Of a stretch of DNA of 5,444 nucleotides, positions 1 to 5,252 are shown in pieces (the first letter of the stretch is position 1; each line of letters starts with the position of its first letter). The stretch comes from Chloroflexota bacterium. GTDB lineage: Bacteria > Chloroflexota > Dehalococcoidia > Lucifugimonadales > Lucifugimonadaceae. The notes beneath the pieces are model-generated. The model worked only from the letters and a program-made list of their open reading frames with translations. It had not been told where the DNA came from and searched no databases. The position numbers and the translations under genes were made by a program. The DNA lies in the NCBI GenBank assembly GCA_029262715.1, contig JAJCYX010000341.1, forward strand, positions 1 to 5,444, written 5' to 3'.

Positions 1-454
1 TGGCGTTTGAAATGCGGATGGTGGTGCGCGTCGTGTAGTCGAGAGAGTCCTGTTCAGCGAAGACCTGCGTCCAGTTGTGGGCAACAACGGCATCCGGTAC
101 GTCGAACAGCATCTCTGCATCGAGCGAGACAATGGTGCCCGCTTCAGCTTCGATGAGCGGCCTGTTGTTGGCTGGCTTGATAAGGGGATCAGGCAGCAAG
201 CACTGGTTCTCGGTGTGTACCGGCGTGGCCGTTGCAACTGGGAGAGGCGTTTCGTTGGGAGGAAGCGCTGGCTCGTCTGAAGTCGGCACAGCTACTATCT
301 GCCCGGTCGAAATCGCAGTTGGTGATGCTTGAGCCGTTGCGGCAGGCTCTACGATTTTACCTGAAGCGCGAGGCAACAGCGTCACAACAATAGCCGCCGT
401 GACGAGTACGGCCGCAGGTAGCACGATCTTCTTTGAAAACACCGTTCGCCTCAC
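1..454 (-). CDS. Partial membrane-anchored or secreted protein with Pro/Thr-rich linker and possible PKD/Ig-like domain (N-terminal part)
   Basis: I translated this frame by hand from a GTG at 454-452. It stays open for 151 codons to the left edge, so the C-terminus is outside the window. Residues 1-9 are basic (RR, KK). Residues 10-28 form one hydrophobic segment (PAAVLVTAAIVVTLL), so this is a signal peptide or signal anchor. Residues 34-80 are a Pro/Thr/Ala/Glu-rich linker typical of extracytoplasmic stalks. From about residue 98 the pattern AGTIVSLDA ... VVAHNWTQV resembles the start of a PKD or Ig-like beta-sandwich, where a G-x-x-V-x-L strand is followed by a W-T-Q strand. The start is well supported by a strong Shine-Dalgarno sequence just upstream (see 458-469). 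The gene is divergent from the glutamate-cyclase-like gene. The existence of the gene is fairly sure. Its function is unknown and the PKD-like reading is inference from a short stretch. Confidence 0.8.
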   Translation of the reverse strand, partial: MRRTVFSKKIVLPAAVLVTAAIVVTLLPRASGKIVEPAATAQASPTAISTGQIVAVPTSDEPALPPNETPLPVATATPVHTENQCLLPDPLIKPANNRPLIEAEAGTIVSLDAEMLFDVPDAVVAHNWTQVFAEQDSLDYTTRTTIRISNA

Positions 455-457
455 AAC

Positions 458-469
458 AGATCACCTTTT
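458..469 (-). promoter_or_regulatory. Strong Shine-Dalgarno site for the left-edge gene
   Basis: On the minus strand the sequence AAAAGGTGATCT lies just before the GTG start at 454. Its AGGTGATC part is complementary to the usual 16S rRNA 3' end (GATCACCT). It is the only clear Shine-Dalgarno match in front of any of the four start codons in the window, and it decides the GTG start. Confidence 0.75.
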
Positions 470-480
470 AACTAAAAGTG
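462..480 (-). promoter_or_regulatory. Inverted repeat overlapping the Shine-Dalgarno site
   Basis: In the minus-strand transcript CACUUUU (480-474) can pair with AAAAGGUG (469-462) across a four-base loop, with one bulged G. The right arm contains the core of the Shine-Dalgarno sequence. If it folds, this hairpin would partly mask the ribosome binding site. The stem is short and A/U-rich, so it would be weak. The repeat is seen directly. Any regulatory role is inference, and it could equally be a DNA operator or chance. Confidence 0.3.
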
Positions 481-490
481 ATTGTGAGTA

Positions 491-503
491 GGCACGGCGT
501 GCC
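491..503. promoter_or_regulatory. Palindrome GGCACG-G-CGTGCC, candidate operator
   Basis: A perfect 6-bp inverted repeat around a single central G lies in the middle of the divergent intergenic region. A second half-site GGCACG occurs at 527-532. The location between two divergent starts suits a transcription-factor site. No regulator family was recognised from the motif. In a GC-rich genome a 6+6 palindrome can occur by chance. Confidence 0.3.
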
Positions 504-572
504 GTTCGTGCGTGGCGGCTCTATTCGGCACGTCGGCTAATGCGCCCCCTGCGCTAAACCAGCCGTTCGCGC

Positions 573-578
573 TATTAT
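573..578 (+). promoter_or_regulatory. Candidate -10 box TATTAT for a leaderless transcript
   Basis: TATTAT (5 of 6 matches to TATAAT) ends nine bases before the ATG at 588. A start of transcription at the usual distance from a -10 box would fall at or almost at that ATG, giving an mRNA with little or no leader. This fits the absence of any Shine-Dalgarno sequence here. No -35 match is visible at 16-18 bp spacing, which weakens the call. Confidence 0.35.
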
Positions 579-587
579 TTGCAGACC

Positions 588-1442
588 ATGCAACATCAAT
601 CCATTGAAGACATCATCCTCCAGGACGACACACGCGGCATCTCTGCACTGCGAGAGCACCTTCCTGCCAACTTCATTGAGCAGGCTGCCGAACAGGTGCT
701 TGAGCGACCGGGCAAGGTGCTGATCGTCACAGGTTTCTACATCGCTTACGCAGATGCGTCCGAGACTGACGGACCACCCGGAGCCGTTGCCATAGGGCAG
801 GCGCTGACGAAGCTAGGGCACGATGTTGCGTATGTAACTGATAGCTGGTCTCTTGATGTCGTTAAGTCTGTTGTTGGCGACGCCGAGGTGATCGAATACC
901 CGGTTTCGACGCACTTCGAGTCTTCTCAATTCGCTCATGAGATCACGGCCAGGCACAAGCCTTCACAGCTGATTTCGATAGAGCGAGCTGGGCTTGTTGG
1001 CGATGGCACTTATCGCAACTGGAAAGGTGAGGACATCTCGAAGTTCAACGCCAAGATCGATCACCTGTTCGACCAGCACCCGCACTCGGTTGGCATCGGT
1101 GACGGTGGCAATGAGATTGGAATGGGTAATCTGCGAGAGGTGATACTTGGAACGCCGAAGCTGCCGGACAACCCGTGTGTCACGACAACCACGAAATTGA
1201 TCATCGCAAGTACCTCGAATTGGGGCGGTTACGGTCTGGCGGCGCAACTGGGTTTGATGACCGGCGAGGACCTGCTTCCCACGGTGGAGCAGGGGTACGA
1301 ATGGGTGAAGCAGATGGTTGCAGCAGGCGCTGTTGAGGGACTTTCAGGAGAAAGCAAGGACTGGGTGGACGGCCGTGCTCCTGAGGACGACGCGATGTGC
1401 CTGCGTGATCTGCACGAGTTTGTGAACGCAACACGCGGCTAG
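588..1442 (+). CDS. DUF4392 / D-glutamate cyclase C-terminal-like domain protein
   Basis: A 284-residue single-domain soluble protein with no signal peptide. It matches from memory the DUF4392 family, which forms the C-terminal half of mitochondrial D-glutamate cyclase (human DGLUCY). That enzyme converts D-glutamate to 5-oxo-D-proline. Family landmarks in order: an N-terminal IEDIILQDDTRGISAL segment (6-21), VLIVTGFYI (44-52), ETDGPPGA (59-66), IERAG (131-135) followed by DGTYRN, GIGDGGNEIGMGNL (169-182) and STSNWGGYGLAA (208-219). The Gly/Asp/Asn-rich motifs are the most conserved and probably form the active or ligand site. The N-terminal half of the eukaryotic enzyme (DUF1445) is absent. 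I chose ATG at 588. An in-frame TTG at 579 would add three residues but has no ribosome binding site. Neither start has a Shine-Dalgarno sequence. The gene ends 7 bases from the convergent MFS gene. Family assignment is strong. The reaction of a stand-alone bacterial member is uncertain, and nothing nearby suggests its substrate. Confidence 0.88.
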   Translation: MQHQSIEDIILQDDTRGISALREHLPANFIEQAAEQVLERPGKVLIVTGFYIAYADASETDGPPGAVAIGQALTKLGHDVAYVTDSWSLDVVKSVVGDAEVIEYPVSTHFESSQFAHEITARHKPSQLISIERAGLVGDGTYRNWKGEDISKFNAKIDHLFDQHPHSVGIGDGGNEIGMGNLREVILGTPKLPDNPCVTTTTKLIIASTSNWGGYGLAAQLGLMTGEDLLPTVEQGYEWVKQMVAAGAVEGLSGESKDWVDGRAPEDDAMCLRDLHEFVNATRG

Positions 1443-1449
1443 CCCTGAA

Positions 1450-2703
1450 TTAAGGCTCGGCTACTGGCGGAGGTTCAGCTTCTTCGTCCTTCACAAGCGT
1501 TTCTCGAACGAAAAATAGCAGTATGAACGCGCCTATCCCGCCAAGACCAGCGGTTAAAACCGATGCGGTGCCCAGTGCAAAGATAGACGCAACTCCACCT
1601 ATTGCAACCGGGCCTGACGCCCCGCCCGAATCTGAAATGAGACGCCAGACGCCAAGGAATTCTCCCGGATTGTTCTTTGGTGCAAAGTCCACGCCCATAG
1701 TCAGCACAAGTCCGCTGGATAGACCGTTTCCCAGCCCGACCAGCACACCGACGACCATCAGTAACCCAAAGTTGTCTGCCACCGGGACGAGCGCGAAACC
1801 TGCTGCAAGTATCAGGAATGCGGGGACGCCCGTGTACTTTCGACCCCAGCGGTCCATTACGTAACCCACGAGTGGGAACATCACAGAGTCGATGACTGAC
1901 ATCACGCCGAACAGGATGCTCGATTCGGTCCCTCCCAGTCCCAGCGCAACCACGGACAACGGCAGAATCAACTCGCGCGCCGCTCGCAGGAACTGCAGCA
2001 TGATTGATGCAAGACCTGCTGTTGCGAACACCCCACGGTTGTCTCTCAGTGTGTTGCCGAGCACAGGGAGGATGTTGTGACTGGCTGTGCGGGCCGCCGT
2101 TTCCATAGTGCCTTTGAATGTGAACAGCACCATTGATCCGGTTACTACGGCCACCGCAGCCTGGGCGAAGAACGGCGAACGAACATCTACGAAGTCGAAC
2201 AGTATTCCGCCGAGGAAGAACCCCGCGATACCGGCAACGCGGCTGATGCCTCCGAACATCGAAAGAGCTTTGCCGCGGTTGGCGACCGGAACAGTCTGGG
2301 CAATGTAGACGTGTCGTGAGATGCTCCAGAGGGCGAAGCTGATGCCGGCCATGAGCCGCGCGGCAAACAGCGTTTCCATGTTTGGACTGAGACCGCCGAT
2401 GATCGATGCCAGCGCGAACAGCGCGACACCTGCCATCATGATGCGGCGGAGGCCGAACATGCTGACGAGTATCCCCGCCGGGACATCGAAGATCATCGTG
2501 CCCAGGGGTCTCGCAGTGATCAGGAATGCGATGAGAAAAGCCGATGATCCGAATTCGCTGTCGGCGAAGATAGGAAGAACCGGTACCAGCAAACCCTGTC
2601 CGAAGGTCAGCAGAAATGATGGTGCATAGACGGACCAGATGAGCGATCTGATCTGGAATTTTGGCGCGGCTTTACGGCTAGTTGGCGAGTGGTCAGATGA
2701 CAT
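1450..2703 (-). CDS. Major facilitator superfamily transporter, 12 predicted helices, substrate unknown
   Basis: A 417-residue inner-membrane protein with about twelve hydrophobic helices in two six-helix halves, split by a loop near residues 197-222. A short polar N-terminus and an acidic, proline-rich tail (residues 404-417) flank the core. The second half has a full MFS motif A, GYVMDRWGRK (280-289). In the first half the equivalent loop reads GILVSMFGLRR (77-87), with Ser81 where Asp is usual. A Gly-rich stretch in helix 5 (AGIAGFFLGG, 157-166) resembles the antiporter motif C. The overall type is DHA1-like, often associated with drug or metabolite efflux, but I cannot name a substrate. 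The ATG at 2703 has no Shine-Dalgarno sequence. A TAGCAT hexamer ends nine bases before it, an arrangement like that of the glutamate-cyclase-like gene. The lipoprotein gene ends 52 bases upstream on the same strand, so co-transcription is plausible. Confidence 0.92.
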   Translation of the reverse strand: MSSDHSPTSRKAAPKFQIRSLIWSVYAPSFLLTFGQGLLVPVLPIFADSEFGSSAFLIAFLITARPLGTMIFDVPAGILVSMFGLRRIMMAGVALFALASIIGGLSPNMETLFAARLMAGISFALWSISRHVYIAQTVPVANRGKALSMFGGISRVAGIAGFFLGGILFDFVDVRSPFFAQAAVAVVTGSMVLFTFKGTMETAARTASHNILPVLGNTLRDNRGVFATAGLASIMLQFLRAARELILPLSVVALGLGGTESSILFGVMSVIDSVMFPLVGYVMDRWGRKYTGVPAFLILAAGFALVPVADNFGLLMVVGVLVGLGNGLSSGLVLTMGVDFAPKNNPGEFLGVWRLISDSGGASGPVAIGGVASIFALGTASVLTAGLGGIGAFILLFFVRETLVKDEEAEPPPVAEP

Positions 2704-2755
2704 AGAAGAGGAATGCTACGCCTGACCAGCGCCATTCGCTTCTAATCCGCAGAAT

Positions 2756-4192
2756 CTAGTCCGGCGACCAGGTGCCGAACCCACCCGCACCGAGGGAGAT
2801 TGGTCGATCACCGCCAGATGGATCGATCACCCAGATGCTGGAATCGAGGTTGCCAAGCTGTACCTGCGTACCGGGAAATTCGTCCGCTAGACCGTCCCTG
2901 AGTATCCCGCTGAAGATGAAACGAGTTGAGTCTGGTGACCATAGACGCAGGTCAGCGGCGTACTGGTCGAAGAAGCTGATTACGAATCCCATCTCTGAGG
3001 ATGGCTCGGTGAGACCGAGGAAATTGACATCACCCGAGGCGCTATCGACAACGGCAAGTGCCACGTTTTCCGGCTCACCACCCGGCATCACGAGCAGGAT
3101 GCTCCTGCCGTCTGGCGACCACCAGAAAGCGAGAATTGGCGAGTTGACCAGCACGTCTGTGTTCGTATCTCCGTCAGGGTCGATGATGCGCAGTGACTCG
3201 TAGAAACCGGCCCGATTGCCATCCGCGAACGCCAGTCTGTCCCCATTTGGTGACCATGCGAACGAGTTGTTTGCACGGGCGAGGCGAACCTGCTTCGGTG
3301 AAGTCTCTGACGGTGCGCTCACCAGCAGGCTGCGCAGGCCATCTGAGAGGTCGATGTATGCGAAGTCGTCCGAATTCGGGGCGAACTGCGGCACACGATA
3401 AGAGACTGAGCCGATGCCGATCTGCTCAAATCCGGTGCGCTTACCGTCAGGTCCGAACTCGTGCAGAACCAGCCGTTCCGAGGTGTGTACCAGCAAGTGC
3501 GACCCGTCAGCCGACCAATCGAGGTAGACAGGCGCGCCGTTCGAGACCACTGGTCCTAGACCGTCCTCGACGTCTATTAGAAACGTCGACAGGCCGTTGC
3601 CGACATTTGCTATGAGCGCAACCGAACCTCCGTCTGGATGCCAGATGGGGAAGTGGGGAACGCCGCCGATGCCGGTAGTGCCGGGTACGTCACGGTACAG
3701 CAGTTCCGGATTGGCTTCGGGCCGGGTTGCAGAGGTTCGCAGCAGTGACGTTTCGAACCCACCCGCAATATCCGGGGTGAATGCGCTGATTAGCAGGTGC
3801 CGGCCGTCCGGTGACCACGCAGGCCAGGCGTAAAAGGCGGCGAACGCTGCGCCCGGTAATCCGGGGTTGTCGACTGTGACCCACTGTCTGTCTGTTCCGT
3901 CCGGGTCGATGGTGTAGATCGATCCGTCTGCCGATGTGATGGCGATGCGGTTGGACGCGGGAAGTGACGGCGATGTGCCAGCAAGAGGCGATATCGGCGC
4001 GGTCGAGTTCGGAGATACGGAGGTTCCGCCCTCTGCAGGTGATGCCGTTGCTGTCTCAGAGTCTTGAGATCCGGGCTGTGTTGTCGGTTCTTCCGGGGAA
4101 CTGGTGCTCGACGAGCAGGCGACGCCGATCAGAGCGACTACTGAGAGAACCGCAAAGAGCGATCTTTTTCGGGATGACTTGAGTGAGAACAT
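2756..4192 (-). CDS. Lipoprotein with TolB/PD40-like eight-repeat beta-propeller
   Basis: A 478-residue exported lipoprotein. Residues 1-25 form a lipoprotein signal peptide: basic SSRKR, then a hydrophobic core ending LIGVA. Cys26 is the predicted lipidation site, although the lipobox has Gly rather than Leu at -3. Residues 27-80 are a low-complexity Ser/Thr/Pro/Glu linker. Residues 81-478 contain eight PD40-type repeats marked by W-S-P-D-G-like motifs at about 126, 184, 226, 270, 313, 358, 418 and 475. Typical partner motifs such as IYTIDPDG, LRIIDPDG and IWVIDPSG occur in several blades. PD40 propellers (TolB, peptidase N-terminal propellers) usually bind proteins or glycans. No protease or other catalytic domain is present, so a binding or scaffold role at the cell surface is likely but unproven. 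The protein ends at WSPD, immediately before a TAG. The ATG has no Shine-Dalgarno sequence. The nadC gene lies 100 bases upstream and the MFS gene 52 bases downstream, both on the same strand. Confidence 0.9.
   Translation of the reverse strand: MFSLKSSRKRSLFAVLSVVALIGVACSSSTSSPEEPTTQPGSQDSETATASPAEGGTSVSPNSTAPISPLAGTSPSLPASNRIAITSADGSIYTIDPDGTDRQWVTVDNPGLPGAAFAAFYAWPAWSPDGRHLLISAFTPDIAGGFETSLLRTSATRPEANPELLYRDVPGTTGIGGVPHFPIWHPDGGSVALIANVGNGLSTFLIDVEDGLGPVVSNGAPVYLDWSADGSHLLVHTSERLVLHEFGPDGKRTGFEQIGIGSVSYRVPQFAPNSDDFAYIDLSDGLRSLLVSAPSETSPKQVRLARANNSFAWSPNGDRLAFADGNRAGFYESLRIIDPDGDTNTDVLVNSPILAFWWSPDGRSILLVMPGGEPENVALAVVDSASGDVNFLGLTEPSSEMGFVISFFDQYAADLRLWSPDSTRFIFSGILRDGLADEFPGTQVQLGNLDSSIWVIDPSGGDRPISLGAGGFGTWSPD
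2759..3952 (-). repeat. Eight degenerate PD40/WD40-like protein repeats
   Basis: The repeats run from residue 81 to 478 at roughly 40-60 residue spacing. Six of the eight motifs keep W-S-x-[DN] (WSPDG, WSADG, WSPNG, WSPDG, WSPDS, WSPD). One is WHPDG and one is degenerate (FAPNSD). At DNA level the motif recurs as related strings such as TCTGGCGACCA, TCTGGTGACCA and TTTGGTGACCA on the plus strand. The protein repeats are diverged, so this is an old internal duplication and not a recent tandem repeat. Confidence 0.8.
4115..4192 (-). other. Lipoprotein signal peptide and lipidated Cys26 codon
   Basis: The codons for residues 1-26 encode MFSLKSSRKR, a hydrophobic run from Leu12 to Ala25, and Cys26 (TGC at 4117-4115). 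The cysteine is followed at once by a Ser/Thr-rich stretch, typical of lipoproteins destined for the outer face of the membrane. Gly at -3 is permitted by the general lipobox pattern but is not the commonest residue. Confidence 0.8.
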
Positions 4193-4292
4193 TCAGCCAG
4201 TAGTTCGAGTGGGAGCTTGTTTTGGATCACGCACGACTTGCTGTGCCCAACTTAGATGCGACCGCCAGAGTATTGGTCTAAATCGAGGTCAG

Positions 4293-5156
4293 CTATTGCT
4301 CCAACTCGTCAAAGTCCAGACCGATGTCCATGGCGATGACCGAGTGTGTCAACGCTCCAACTGAGATCATGTCCACCCCGGTCTCTGCGATCTCCCGCAC
4401 CGATTCAAGGGAAACGTTCCCTGAAGCCTCGGTCAGGCATTTGTCACGACACATTTCAACGCCTGCGCGCATCTCCGCGATGCTCATATTGTCGAGCATG
4501 ATGATGTCTGCGCCGCCGTCCAGAGCAGCCGGGATTTCGTCCAATGACTCGACCTCCACCTCGATCTTCACTGTGTGCGGCGCCTGTGCTCGCGCTCTGC
4601 GAATGATCTGCTGTAGGCCAAGTCCTTCTGCCTGCAACGCGGCGATGTGATTGTCCTTGATGAGCACTCCGTCTGACAGATTGCGCCTGTGGTTTCTGCC
4701 TCGACCTGCGACTACGGCGGCTTTGTCCAGTGCGCGCATGCCGGGAGCGGTCTTACGCGTGTCGACTATCACGGTGTCGGTTCCTTCGACCTCCGCAACG
4801 AACTCCGCAGTCATCGATGCGATGCCGCTCATGCGTTGCATGAAGTTGAGCGCGACACGCTCCGCTCGAAGGATTGAGGCGAGGCTGCCTGTGACCATAG
4901 CGACCGTTTCGCCCCCTTCGACCACGTCTCCATCAATGAGGCGAGGTGTGAAGCGGACTGATTTATCAACTCGTGCGAAGACCGCCTTTGCGACGTCCAG
5001 CCCGGCGATGACTCCATGGGTGCGCGGGATGAAGCTGGCCGATGCTTCGATGTGCGCAGGGATGAGGCTATCTGTCGTGACATCGCCACCTGAGAGGTCC
5101 TCAGTAAGTGCAGCGTCGACAATGCGTTCGAGTTCTATTGGGTCAAGGTTGGGCAT
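4293..5156 (-). CDS. nadC: Nicotinate-nucleotide pyrophosphorylase (quinolinate phosphoribosyltransferase, carboxylating)
   Basis: A 287-residue cytoplasmic enzyme, the usual NadC length. It converts quinolinate and phosphoribosyl pyrophosphate to nicotinate mononucleotide, CO2 and pyrophosphate in de novo NAD synthesis. Family landmarks in order: ALTEDLSGGDVTTD (16-29), ERVALNFMQRMSGIAS (99-114), DTRKTAPGMR (132-141), GRGRNHR (151-157), LIKDNH (165-170), KIEVEVES (197-204), IIMLDNM (218-224) and TGVDMISVGALTH (259-271). Arg134, Lys135, His156, Arg157, Lys167, Glu199 and Asp222 sit in the motifs that form the substrate and phosphate sites in the family. The segment before NHR reads GRG where GGG is the commoner form. 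The start matches the family N-terminus, but there is no clear Shine-Dalgarno sequence. nadA and nadB are not adjacent here. The next minus-strand gene, encoding the propeller lipoprotein, starts 100 bases downstream. Confidence 0.97.
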   Translation of the reverse strand: MPNLDPIELERIVDAALTEDLSGGDVTTDSLIPAHIEASASFIPRTHGVIAGLDVAKAVFARVDKSVRFTPRLIDGDVVEGGETVAMVTGSLASILRAERVALNFMQRMSGIASMTAEFVAEVEGTDTVIVDTRKTAPGMRALDKAAVVAGRGRNHRRNLSDGVLIKDNHIAALQAEGLGLQQIIRRARAQAPHTVKIEVEVESLDEIPAALDGGADIIMLDNMSIAEMRAGVEMCRDKCLTEASGNVSLESVREIAETGVDMISVGALTHSVIAMDIGLDFDELEQ

Positions 5157-5216
5157 GGCGGTTTGGGTCCAGAGAGCGGGTAGCTCGGATCGGATTACGT
5201 TCGATGAGGATACAGG

Positions 5217-5239
5217 AGCAGGTTGTGTACAAAGCAGGT
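5217..5239. repeat. Direct repeat AGCAGGT x2 upstream of nadC
   Basis: AGCAGGT occurs at 5217-5223 and again at 5233-5239, a 16-bp period. Between them lies TTGTGTACAA (5223-5232), an inverted pair TTGT/ACAA with a two-base spacer. The repeat unit is also the inverse of the hairpin arm ACCTGC at 5246-5251. It lies 61-83 bases upstream of the nadC start. It may be an operator or part of a competing RNA fold, but chance is possible. Confidence 0.3.
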
Positions 5240-5251
5240 GCTGATACCTGC
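5231..5251 (-). terminator. Hairpin after the kinase gene, possible short rho-independent terminator
   Basis: In the minus-strand RNA GCAGGU (5251-5246) and ACCUGC (5239-5234) form a perfect 6-bp stem with a six-base loop, followed by UUUGU. The hairpin begins one base after the stop codon of the upstream gene, the expected place for a terminator. The U-tract has only three U residues before a G, so termination may be weak or partial. Confidence 0.42.
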
Positions 5252-5252
5252 A

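Larger units (their letters stand above)
455..587. other. Divergent intergenic region
   Basis: These 133 bases separate two genes read outward. Besides the Shine-Dalgarno hairpin, the palindrome and the TATTAT box listed separately, GCCGTTCG occurs twice (501-508 and 562-569) and GGCACG twice (491-496 and 527-532). I see no coding potential or RNA gene here. It is the longest non-coding stretch in the window. Confidence 0.6.

Noticed and set aside
75..332. Plus-strand open frames of 85 and 67 codons at the left edge
   Set aside because: The minus-strand frame across the same bases has a strong ribosome binding site, a signal segment and a domain-like sequence, so it is the more credible gene.
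1441..1457. AGCC/GGCT inverted repeat between the convergent stops as a bidirectional terminator
   Set aside because: The continuous stem is only 4 bp, with a nine-base loop and no U-tract on either strand.
2756..2770. C-terminal truncation or frameshift of the propeller lipoprotein at WSPD
   Set aside because: In-frame sequence after the stop codon shows no further propeller repeat, and the terminal motif fits a circular closure with the first repeat.
2772..3203. A 143-codon plus-strand open frame opposite the lipoprotein gene, and a second of 140 codons at 3193-3615
   Set aside because: Both are antisense to the repeat-bearing propeller gene and have biased, featureless compositions. The minus frame has a signal peptide and eight domain repeats.
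5205..5230. A nadC promoter with TTGTAC as -35 and TATCCT as -10 on the minus strand
   Set aside because: The spacing is only 14 bp and both boxes are imperfect, so the evidence is too weak to list as a feature.
4651..5244. A 197-codon plus-strand open frame opposite nadC
   Set aside because: It lies almost wholly antisense to a clear nadC. Its product is Ser/Thr/Ala/Arg-rich with no recognisable motif, as expected for a shadow frame of a GC-rich gene.
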